This document shows, piece by piece, positions 1-7,200 of a DNA stretch of 11,315 nt. Positions within the stretch are counted from its first letter, which is position 1. Each line of letters starts with the position of its first letter. Below the pieces are notes generated by a model that was not told where the DNA came from, did not search any database, and saw only the letters and a program-made list of their open reading frames with translations. The translations under genes and the position numbers were made by a program. Source of the stretch: an uncultured Ruminococcus sp. (GTDB lineage: Bacteria > Bacillota > Clostridia > Oscillospirales > Ruminococcaceae); NCBI GenBank assembly GCA_900545285.1, contig UQYK01000060.1, forward strand, positions 1 to 11,315. Direction: 5' to 3'.

Positions 1-157
1 ACGCAAATTTCCAGGTGCCGTTCAGATTCTGAATCAGAGAGGAATTGTCTGCATCGGCTTCCAAATGGTTTGCATAGATTCTGTGGTCGGAATGTGCGGC
101 AATTCTGTTGACTGCAAACACTTCCGGATTGGTCAGCCAGTCGAGTGTATATTTCAT
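1..157 (-). CDS. GH2 beta-galactosidase (LacZ-like), N-terminal fragment
   Basis: This is the start of a glycoside hydrolase family 2 beta-galactosidase that runs off the left edge. Only the first 52 codons are visible, reading MKYTLDWLTNPEVF and then AVNRIAAHSDHRIYAN, and ending in LIQNLNGTWKFA. The VF-AVNR-PAHSDH and LNGTWKF blocks are typical of the N-terminus of LacZ-type enzymes, just before and within the jelly-roll sugar-binding domain. No signal peptide is seen, so the enzyme is probably cytoplasmic and acts on imported galactosides or decorated oligosaccharides. The start at 157 is supported by a GGAGGT ribosome binding site 7 bases upstream. The gene is divergent from the AraC-family regulator, which suggests regulation by it. 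The catalytic domain is outside the window, so the substrate is inferred from the family only. Confidence 0.85.
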   Translation of the reverse strand, partial: MKYTLDWLTNPEVFAVNRIAAHSDHRIYANHLEADADNSSLIQNLNGTWKFA

Positions 158-164
158 ATATTTT

Positions 165-170
165 ACCTCC
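165..170 (-). promoter_or_regulatory. Ribosome binding site of the GH2 gene
   Basis: On the minus strand the sequence reads GGAGGT, 7 bases before the ATG at 157. It fixes the start codon of the beta-galactosidase. Confidence 0.7.
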
Positions 171-206
171 GCTTTCTATTGAGATGAGACATGATTTCTA
201 ATTTCA

Positions 207-235
207 ATTATACTATGAACCCAAGGAAAAGGGAA
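207..235 (-). promoter_or_regulatory. Putative promoter of the GH2 gene
   Basis: The minus strand has a perfect -10 box TATAAT (212-207) preceded at 17 bases by TTCCCT (235-230), a poor -35 match. A good -10 with a weak -35 is the usual form of an activator-dependent promoter, which fits control by the divergent AraC-type protein. The activator link is inference; I see no convincing pair of direct repeats for it in the 158-311 gap. Confidence 0.45.
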
Positions 236-311
236 TAAACAAAATGCCTGTATTTATGCACAAAATTTTCGAATGCATACTGCGATATATCAAAAAAGGA
301 GACATCTCAAA

Positions 312-1175
312 ATGTTAATTCACGCTGCCTATCTTCGTAATTCGAAATCGCCGATTGTGGATCAGAGTACACCGCTCCTTGTGACAAGCTGCGGAAATTA
401 TCGTCTGAAAAATTGCGAAAAGATCGTGACACACCGTCCCAATGGTCGAAAAGATTATCAGCTCTTATACATTGCCGCTGGAAAAGCACACTTTTATTTC
501 AATGGAACTGAAAAAATTGTTTCCGCAGGGAATATGGTTCTCTATTTTCCGGATCAACCCCAGGAATATATTTATTATAAAGAAGAGAAAACCGATGTTT
601 ACTGGATTCATTTTACAGGAAGTGACGTTGATTCCATATTGGAGCGTTATCACCTCCACGCTTCCAATCCCATTTATCCTGTGGGAACATTACCAGATTA
701 TCCGTGGATTTTTGAACAGATCATACAGGAATTACAGCTTTGTAAACTGGGGTATGAAGATTTGACAGCCCTTCATCTGCGAAGCATTTTGATTCTGATC
801 TCCCGTTCTATTCAAAACGGGAACATATATGACAGCGCACTTGCAGAAGAGATGAGCCATGCCATGCATTATTTTCAAAAAAATTACCACACAGAAATTC
901 ACATTGCAGAATATGCAGCATCCCGTGGGATGAGCAGTTCCTGGTTTATTCAACGCTTTAAGGAAAGTACTGGATTTAGTCCATTGCAGTATATTTTAAA
1001 GCTGCGCATTGCAAATGCACAAAGTTTACTGGAGCACACCGACTACACCATTTCTGAAATTGCCAGCGCCGTTGGCTATTCCAATGCACTGTATTTCAGC
1101 AGACTTTTTCACAAATATATGGGAATGTCTCCGAAGGAATATCGAAGCACAAAGCTTTCTGACAGTGCAGAATGA
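312..1175 (+). CDS. AraC-family transcriptional regulator
   Basis: A 287-residue AraC/XylS-type regulator. Residues about 35-125 form the N-terminal cupin-like sensor domain (KDYQLLYIAAGKAHFYFNG, then GNMVLYFPDQPQEY and VYWIHFTG, the usual order of AraC_binding domains). Residues about 184-280 are the C-terminal double helix-turn-helix (IAEYAASRGMSSSWFIQRFK, then ISEIASAVGYSNALYFSRLF, ending in GMSPKEYR). Such proteins bind sugars or glycosides and activate carbohydrate-use genes. I chose the ATG at 312 rather than the in-frame ATG at 273 because AAGGAG lies about 11 bases before 312, and because residues from 312 match the normal start of the family. It is divergent from the GH2 beta-galactosidase, so that gene is the likely target (inference). 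The ligand cannot be read from the sequence. Confidence 0.92.
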   Translation: MLIHAAYLRNSKSPIVDQSTPLLVTSCGNYRLKNCEKIVTHRPNGRKDYQLLYIAAGKAHFYFNGTEKIVSAGNMVLYFPDQPQEYIYYKEEKTDVYWIHFTGSDVDSILERYHLHASNPIYPVGTLPDYPWIFEQIIQELQLCKLGYEDLTALHLRSILILISRSIQNGNIYDSALAEEMSHAMHYFQKNYHTEIHIAEYAASRGMSSSWFIQRFKESTGFSPLQYILKLRIANAQSLLEHTDYTISEIASAVGYSNALYFSRLFHKYMGMSPKEYRSTKLSDSAE

Positions 1176-1245
1176 CCGCCGCCTGCTTTTCTCCCGGTTT
1201 AATTTTTCCAAAAGCCTGTAGTTCCAACTTTTTTCGCACAAATAC

Positions 1246-1274
1246 TTGACAAAATACAGCGTTTATGGTATACT
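1246..1274 (+). promoter_or_regulatory. Strong sigma-A promoter of the tRNA-Leu gene
   Basis: A consensus -35 box TTGACA (1246-1251) and -10 box TATACT (1269-1274) are separated by exactly 17 bases. Transcription should begin near 1281, giving a 5' leader of about 33 nt to be removed by RNase P. An A/T-rich stretch containing TTTTTCGCACAAA (1230-1242) lies just upstream and could act as an UP element. The strength fits a stable-RNA gene. Confidence 0.88.
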
Positions 1275-1313
1275 TAACCTTGCAGTCATTTTGATGCAAG
1301 AGAAATTGAATAT

Positions 1314-1643
1314 GCCGCTGTGGTGGAATAGGCAGACACAAGGGACTTTGATGTTTGCACGTACTGATAAAAAAATACGTCTGTGATAGATTCACAGAGA
1401 GTGCCCGCAGAGAAATCTGCGGTGTAGAAGTCGGCTAAAACGGCGAAGGCGCAAACAGAACGCCGTGCTAACTCGCAAGGGTGAGTGTAGAGACCTTACA
1501 CCGACTACCTAAGTCCGAAAGGATATGGTAAAGACCAAGTCCGGACTACAACATGCAGTTTTGTGTGGCTATGGTAACATAGAGTAGTGTGAAAATCCCT
1601 CGGTAGCGATACCGTACCGGTTCAAGTCCGGTCAGCGGCACCA
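1314..1643 (+). tRNA. tRNA-Leu(UAA), interrupted by a group I intron; exons 1314-1348 and 1592-1643
   Basis: The two exons join into an 87-nt class II leucine tRNA with encoded CCA. Acceptor stem GCCGCTG (1314-1320) pairs with CAGCGGC (1633-1639), followed by A73 (1640) and CCA (1641-1643). The D stem is GTG/CAC (1323-1325 and 1337-1339) with the G18-G19 pair at 1331-1332. The anticodon stem is AGGGA (1341-1345) with TCCCT (1596-1600); the spliced loop CTTAAAA gives anticodon TAA at positions 34-36, reading UUA codons. The long variable arm is CGGTA-GCGA-TACCG (1601-1614), capped by a GNRA loop. The T arm is ACCGG-TTCAAGT-CCGGT (1616-1632). The joined sequence closely resembles E. coli tRNA-Leu(UAA). 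The intron must be removed for the anticodon to form, so the tRNA depends on splicing. It is transcribed alone, between its own promoter and terminator. Confidence 0.95.
1349..1591 (+). ncRNA. Group I intron (IC3-like) in the tRNA-Leu(UAA) anticodon loop
   Basis: A 243-nt intron between U34 and A35 with the group I hallmarks: the 5' exon ends in U (1348) and the intron ends in G (omega-G, 1591). Helices visible by eye: P1, exon ACUU (1345-1348) with guide GAGU (1399-1402), putting a U-G pair at the splice site; P2, CCGCAGA-GAAA-TCTGCGG (1405-1422); P3, GTCGG (1430-1434) with CCGAC (1501-1505); P4, CGGCG (1441-1445) with CGCCG (1461-1465); P6, ACTCGC/GTGAGT (1471-1486); P7, GAC(C)TT (1492-1497) with AAGTC (1537-1541); P8, TACC (1506-1509) with GGTA (1527-1530); and a P9-region hairpin CTATG-GTAA-CATAG (1569-1582). 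The R block GTGTAGAGAC (1485-1494) and the J8/7-P7 block AAGACCAAGTCC (1531-1542) resemble those I recall from the Azoarcus and Anabaena tRNA introns. GNRA loops on P2 and P9 fit the docking of IC3 introns. There is no room for a homing endonuclease. Self-splicing is inferred, not shown. Confidence 0.93.
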
Positions 1644-1681
1644 AAAAGGTACGAATTTTGCATTTGTACCTTTTTCTTTTT
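1643..1681 (+). terminator. Rho-independent terminator of the tRNA gene
   Basis: AAAAAGGTAC (1643-1652) pairs with GTACCTTTTT (1666-1675), and the stem can extend inward through GAAT/ATTT to a 5-nt loop. A T-rich run (1671-1681) follows. The stem begins at the final A of the encoded CCA, so the tRNA is followed at once by its terminator. Confidence 0.8.
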
Positions 1682-1713
1682 GACTTTATCCATTTGAAGC
1701 AAAGGAGATCATC

Positions 1714-2865
1714 ATGAAAGAAAAGTGGGTTACTGCCTGGGGCAATGCAATTTCCATTACAGAGCGCCGTCCAGAAAATTATACCAAAAATCTGACCCTG
1801 CGCTATCCGGTTCTTATGCTGCTGGACGGGGAAGCCATCCGGATTACTCTGGACAATTTTTGTGGAACTGAGCCGGTCACCATTTCAGAAGTCTGGATTG
1901 CAAAGGCAGAAGGTGACAGCAGAATTGATCCGGATACCTCTGTACCGCTGACATTTTCCGGTAGTGCCTCTGTTACCATTCCGGCAGGGGAGCGTATCAA
2001 AAGTGATCCCATTCAATTTTCATTTCAAAAGGGAACGCACATTGCAGTCAGCCTGTGGTTAAAGGAGTTTACAGAAATGCGTTCCAGTGTACGGATTTCC
2101 GGACCGCTCTCCGGCGGATTTTTTGCTCTGGGCAATCAAACAACACTTGCACAGCTGGATGCAAACACCTCTAAAAAAACGAACCTCTATTATTTCCTCA
2201 GCGATATTGAAGTGCTTACCGGAGAACAGCAGCGCGCCATCATTTGTTATGGAGACTCCATTACAGCCGGAGCATGGCCGGACGAACTAATGCGGCGTAC
2301 ATTAAAGATAGGAGACGGCACAACCGCAATTGTCCGAAAAGCAGTTTGCGGCACACGGATTCTCCGGCAATATGACAACATCACATACGATTCTTATGGG
2401 TTAAAAGGGGAGACGCGCTTTCCCAGAGAAATCGAAGTTTCCGGTGCTGATACAGTGATTATCCAGCACGGCATCAACGATATCATACACCCAGTAGGAA
2501 CTGACATCAATCCATTTCGCCCCTGGAGTGATTTGCCCACTGCGGAAGAATTGATTGACGGACTTCGCATGTATATCCAAATTGCAAAGTCTAAGGGACT
2601 GCGTGTTTATCTGGGCACACTGCTCCCGATTTTCGGATGGAGAACCTATGCAGAATTTCGGGAAGCGCTCCGCAATGAGGTAAATACATGGATTCGTTCC
2701 ACCGATGAAGCGGATGGCTGTATTGATTTTGACCAGGCTGTCTGCGATCCAAACCATCCAGCCGCTTTTCGGGAAGGCTTTGACAGCGGAGATCACCTGC
2801 ATCCCAGTCCGCTGGCGTATCAAAAGATGGCGGACATCATTCCAGAAGCCCTTTTGCACGCATAA
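1714..2865 (+). CDS. SGNH/GDSL-family hydrolase (probable carbohydrate esterase)
   Basis: A 383-residue protein in two parts. Residues about 1-170 look like a beta-sandwich with no recognised family motif; residues about 173-383 are an SGNH hydrolase. The catalytic blocks are visible: YGDSIT with nucleophile Ser182, a block II Gly at about 213 (CGTRI), HGIND with Asn255, and SGDHLHPS with the Asp360-His363 pair. Enzymes of this build often remove acetyl or other acyl groups from sugars, so a cytoplasmic oligosaccharide esterase is a reasonable inference given the neighbouring glycoside hydrolases; lipase activity is also possible. There is no signal peptide. The start is supported by AAAGGAG about 6 bases upstream of the ATG. 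The gene lies 70 bases after the tRNA and converges with the GTPase gene. Confidence 0.88.
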   Translation: MKEKWVTAWGNAISITERRPENYTKNLTLRYPVLMLLDGEAIRITLDNFCGTEPVTISEVWIAKAEGDSRIDPDTSVPLTFSGSASVTIPAGERIKSDPIQFSFQKGTHIAVSLWLKEFTEMRSSVRISGPLSGGFFALGNQTTLAQLDANTSKKTNLYYFLSDIEVLTGEQQRAIICYGDSITAGAWPDELMRRTLKIGDGTTAIVRKAVCGTRILRQYDNITYDSYGLKGETRFPREIEVSGADTVIIQHGINDIIHPVGTDINPFRPWSDLPTAEELIDGLRMYIQIAKSKGLRVYLGTLLPIFGWRTYAEFREALRNEVNTWIRSTDEADGCIDFDQAVCDPNHPAAFREGFDSGDHLHPSPLAYQKMADIIPEALLHA

Positions 2866-2904
2866 GCATTTAAAATGGCTGCATGAACTATAAAAACTGT
2901 CCCG

Positions 2905-2943
2905 CAAAAATATTCCACAAGGCTGTTTTTTCGCATATTTTTG
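2905..2943. terminator. Possible bidirectional terminator between convergent genes
   Basis: In the 93-base gap between two convergent genes, CAAAAATAT (2905-2913) and ATATTTTTG (2935-2943) form a perfect 9-base inverted repeat around a 21-base loop. The stem is A/T-only except at its base and the loop is long, so this is a weak call that rests mainly on position. Confidence 0.35.
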
Positions 2944-2958
2944 AAGAAAGCGTGTCTT

Positions 2959-3939
2959 TCAGATCGACACATATTCCGGATCGGTATTATACGGAAGAAG
3001 GTGTGCATCAATTTTTTCACGGGAGACATGATCTCCAATGACAATCCATACGGCCTGTCCATCCTTGACAGATGTCATTTCAATTTTTTCTGTGGTTGCA
3101 TTCACTTTCCACCAGGTGCCGTCATTTGCAGGCAGCGTTCCTTTCACACGATAGATTTTTCCGCAGTCTGTATCTGACAGAATGGTTTGGATAAGTTCGC
3201 GTATTTTCTCTTCCGGAAACCGCAAATGCATGAAATAATGCACTTCGCTTTCCATATTGTCTGTGTGAAACTGCTTTACATAGCTATAATTCTGATAGCC
3301 CACAGACTGCAATGCCTGAAAGTCCTCTATTGTTAATGTATCCCACACACGAACCAGGAGATCTGATTCCTGAAATTGCCGGCTGCACTGTACACCGGAC
3401 AATGCACGGTTTATATGACTTAGAATGCGGGAAACAAGCGCCTCCTTTGTTTCCTGTCCTTCCGGATTCCACTTGCTCAAAATCAATTTTCCGCAGCAGG
3501 CGGCTTCTGTAGCCAGCAGATATTCCATCTGTTCTGAAAGCACCTCCGGCATTTCTGCATCTACAATGGTCAGAATGCTGCCGATCTCAAACCACTGATC
3601 CAAAGGTGTTTCATGCAGGGTGTCAAAAAATTCATCCATGTCAAAAATTCCGGATGGTTCTATTATAATGCGGTCAAAATGCTGCATGCCCAGTGAAATC
3701 AGCTGTGTTTTAAAGCGCCTTTTGTGACAATCCGGATCACCGCCGCCGGTAATCATACCCAGCTGACAATTTTCCGACTTCAAATCCTGCAGCATCGCAA
3801 TATCGATATTGACAGCACCAAAATCATTTTCCAAGATGGCAATTCGCTTTCCCTGCTGCAAAAGATCTTTTGCATACCTGCGAAGAAATGTAGTCTTTCC
3901 GGAGCCTAAAATTCCTGTAATCAAATCAATTTTTGTCAT
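2959..3939 (-). CDS. COG0523/CobW-like GTP-binding protein lacking the CxCC motif
   Basis: A 326-residue P-loop GTPase of the CobW/HypB/UreG group. Walker A is GILGSGKT (residues 9-16), followed by ILENDFGAVNID (35-46), a Walker B-like region with IIIEPSGIFDMDEFFD (91-106), IVDAE (125-129), and SKWN (155-158) where a guanine-specificity NKxD is expected. A CobW C-terminal-type domain covers about 220-326. The family usually inserts metals (Zn, Co, Ni) into targets and carries a GCxCC metal site after the switch I region. Here that place reads GGGDPDCHKRRF (65-76), so the CxCC is absent and only Cys71-His72 remain. Metal handling is therefore uncertain. I placed the start at 3939 rather than 3981 because AAAGGG lies about 7 bases upstream and the P-loop then falls at its normal distance. 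The gene has its own promoter, divergent from the glucanase. Confidence 0.85.
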   Translation of the reverse strand: MTKIDLITGILGSGKTTFLRRYAKDLLQQGKRIAILENDFGAVNIDIAMLQDLKSENCQLGMITGGGDPDCHKRRFKTQLISLGMQHFDRIIIEPSGIFDMDEFFDTLHETPLDQWFEIGSILTIVDAEMPEVLSEQMEYLLATEAACCGKLILSKWNPEGQETKEALVSRILSHINRALSGVQCSRQFQESDLLVRVWDTLTIEDFQALQSVGYQNYSYVKQFHTDNMESEVHYFMHLRFPEEKIRELIQTILSDTDCGKIYRVKGTLPANDGTWWKVNATTEKIEMTSVKDGQAVWIVIGDHVSREKIDAHLLPYNTDPEYVSI

Positions 3940-4002
3940 ACAATCGCCCTTTCTGCTTGCCAATCTTGATTTTTCAAACAAAATGACCTATGATCTGTTT
4001 TG

Positions 4003-4031
4003 ATTGTAGCACATTCCCGGAAAAAAGTCAA
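4003..4031 (-). promoter_or_regulatory. Sigma-A promoter of the COG0523 GTPase gene
   Basis: On the minus strand, TTGACT (4031-4026) and TACAAT (4008-4003) are separated by exactly 17 bases, each one mismatch from consensus. This gives a leader of about 57 nt before the ATG at 3939. No palindrome resembling a Zur site was noticed around it. Confidence 0.75.
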
Positions 4032-4137
4032 TTGAAAAAGACCTCATTTCATTATATAGTATATTTGCACAAAAATAATATTATGATAGGGAAAAAATTT
4101 TGATTCGGGTCAATATTTCACTATTTTTCGCACAAAA

Positions 4138-4170
4138 TTGATATAAAATGAAACAGGTTTATGCTATACT
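4138..4170 (+). promoter_or_regulatory. Promoter region of the GH9-dockerin-GH16 gene
   Basis: Two overlapping readings are possible. TTGATA (4138-4143) with TATGCT (4160-4165) has a 16-base spacer. Alternatively TATACT (4165-4170), preceded by TGC, is an extended -10 box needing little -35. Either gives a short leader of about 40-50 nt. The A/T-rich stretch 4040-4137 upstream contains no gene; it carries TTTTTCGCACAAA (4124-4136), also found directly upstream of the tRNA promoter. Confidence 0.6.
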
Positions 4171-4217
4171 AAGCGTAACGATTCTGCTTAAATTCTATAA
4201 AAAGCGAGGTTATCATA

Positions 4218-7200
4218 ATGTATTTTAAACAATGGAATCGCATTTTATCCGTAATTTGTGCTGCTGCACTGTCTATGAGCTGCATGGCTACGCTTCCGGC
4301 TGCCGCTACACCCATCAATCTGGTCAGCAACTCCACCTTTGACAGCGGTACTTCCGGCTGGGGCAAATACCAGGAAAGCGGTGGCAGTGCATCGCTTTCC
4401 ACCGAAAACGGACAGCTTGCACTCAGTGTCTCTTCTGTAGGAGAATTAAACTATTCCGTACAGTGTTATTATGATATTGTACCGCTCTACAAAAATGGTG
4501 TTTATCACATCCAGTATGACATTTCTTCCACCATCGACCGCACGATAGAAGGAATGCTTCAGCAAAACGGCGGCACCTATCAGTCATATTCCTGGAAACA
4601 AATTGACCTGACTTCTACACCGCAGACTGTTGACTACACCTTCACCATGAAAAAAGACACCGATGTTATGGCAAAGTTGGTTTTCAACTGTGGAACACAG
4701 GGGGAAGATCTGCCGGCGCATAAAATCTACCTGGATAATGTAAAAATCGAACTGGTGGATGACTCCAACGTTGATTACTCCGAGATCCAACCCTACGCGC
4801 CATCTATCCTCACCGATCAGGTTGGGTATCTGTCAAATGATACCAAAACGGCAGTATTCCGAGATATAACAACAGAAACCACCTTTTCCGTTGTGCAAAA
4901 GGATTCCGGAAACGTTGTCTATACCGGAACGCTTTCTGAGCCAGTCACCAATACCTCTGCAAATGAAACGGACTGGACCGGAGACTTTTCTGCGGTAACC
5001 GCTCCTGGTACCTATTATATTACCTGCGGTGATCTAGATCAATCCTATGAATTCAGCATCGGAGAAGATGCCTATGACACACTCCTGGACGATACTGTAA
5101 AAATGCTCTATCTCCAGCGTTGCGGAACTGAAATACAGGATGACACTTTTGCGCATAAAGCATGCCACACCGGCCTTGCAACCGTATACGGCACCAATGA
5201 AACCAGAGATGTCAGCGGTGGATGGCATGATGCCGGAGATTACGGGCGCTATGTGGTACCGGGTGCCAAGACCATTGCAGATCTGCTGTATGCATATGCT
5301 GCAAATCCATCCTTATTCGGAGACGATTCTGGCATTCCGGAAAGCGGGAACAGTGTACCGGATGTTCTGGACGAAGCCCGGTATGAACTGGAATGGATGC
5401 TGAAAATGCAGGACGAAAACGGCGGCGTTCATCACAAAGTAACTTGTGAAAACTTTCCGGGCTATGTAATGCCGGAAATGGAAACGAATCCGCTGATTCT
5501 TACACCAGTTACTACAACTGCGACTGCGGATTTCTGCGCAGCGATGGCCATGGCATATGAATATTATCAGGCATTTGACCCGGATTTTGCAAAAACCTGT
5601 CTGGATGCCGCAACAAAAGCATGGGATTTCTTACAGAAAAATCCCAATCTCATCTATCAAAATCCCACAGATATCACCACAGGCGACTACGGTGATTATT
5701 CTGATACCGATGAGCGCTATTGGGCGGCCGCACAAATGTGGCGCAGCACAGGGGAGGACACCTACTTTACAGCGCTGAAAGAAATGCGCGTGCAAACTGG
5801 AATGGACTGGAAGCTTGTCGGAGATTATGGCAACATTGCGATTCTCACCATGCCAAATGCAGACACTTCTTCTGATGTGTATCTGCGTGCAAAAAGTGCA
5901 GTTTTGGCAGAAGCGGAAAAGTTCAGCAAAACAGCACAAAGCACCCCCTATGGCGTATCTGTTTCACCATTTAACTGGGGAAGCAATATGACCGTAGCAA
6001 ATGCAGGCGTTATCTCGCAGCTGGCATATCTGGTTTCTGATAATTCCGATTATGCACAGACCTCAAAGAGCAATCTTCACTACCTGTTAGGCAGTAATCC
6101 CTTGGGAGAATGCTTTGTCACCGGATATGGAACCGTTTCACCGGAACATCCCCACCACAGACCCTCTATGGCAAAAGGGCAGGCTATGAAAGGCATGCTG
6201 GTCGGCGGTGTGAATTCCAATTTAGAGGACAGTGCAGCAAAAGCGTATTGTTCAAACGTCGCACCGGCAAAACGGTATGTAGATCATTCAGAAAGCTATT
6301 CCACAAACGAAATCTGTATTTACTGGAACTCTCCGCTGGTTTACCTCCTGGCAATCGGCAGCTCTGCTGAGCAGACACCGGAAGATGATCTGCTGGGTGA
6401 CGTTAACCAAGATCAGCAGGTGACCATTGCCGATTTGGTTCTGCTGAAAAAATATGTCCTGGGTGATACCAAATTGACAGCATCACAGGGAAAATTGGCT
6501 GATGTAACCGTAGACCAGCTTGTCAATGGAATGGATATCTCCAAGCTCCGGCAGATGCTTTTGGCGCAAGCACCAATAACCCCGGATCAGCCGGATCAGC
6601 CGGAAACGCCGGACACAGACCGAAACGAGCCAAATGAAAATGCTACCATGCTGGCTGATTTCCGGAAAGGTGCCACTCCGCTTTTTGAAGCTTCAGACGG
6701 CTGGACAAACGGAAATCCTTTTGACTGCGGCTGGACGAAAAAGAATACCGCCTTCCGGGATCAGACATTGCAGCTGACCATTGATGCGGACACAACCGGA
6801 AAATATCACTATACTGGAGCAGAGTATCGTTCCTTAGATCACTATCAGTATGGATACTACGAAACTTCTATGAAAGCGATAAAAAATGATGGCGTTGTTT
6901 CCTCATTCTTTACCTATACCGGCCCTTCTGAAGACAATCCCTGGGATGAAATTGACGTTGAAATCCTGGGAAAGGACACAACAAAAGTGCAGCTCAATTA
7001 TTACACCAATGGTGTCGGGAATCACGAGTACATGTATGATCTGGGATTTGATGCATCCGAAGGCTTCCACACCTATGGTTTTGATTGGCAGCCGGATTCT
7101 ATCACCTGGTATGTGGATGGAAAAAAAGTATACCAGGCAACCAGTAATATTCCGTCTACGCCCGGAAAAATCATGATGAATGTATGGCCGGGGATCGGTG

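Noticed and set aside
273..311. Earlier in-frame ATG at 273 as the start of the AraC-family gene
   Set aside because: It has no ribosome binding site and adds 13 residues unlike the family, whereas the ATG at 312 has AAGGAG at a suitable distance.
1176..1245. Terminator for the AraC-family gene (GCTTTT near 1184 with AAAAGC near 1210)
   Set aside because: The stem is only 6 bases, A/T-rich, with a long loop and no T-run directly after it, so I could not support it.
1349..1591. Homing endonuclease or other protein coded inside the intron
   Set aside because: The 243 nt hold the ribozyme core helices end to end and no meaningful reading frame. Short open frames crossing it on the minus strand are chance.
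1281..1713. T-box or other riboswitch for the SGNH hydrolase gene
   Set aside because: The structured region is fully explained by the split tRNA, its intron and its terminator. It is the tRNA itself, not a tRNA-sensing leader.
4218..4310. Lipoprotein signal peptide (Cys22 in LSMSCMA)
   Set aside because: The residues before the Cys do not fit a lipobox, and a normal signal peptidase I site (PAAA) follows.
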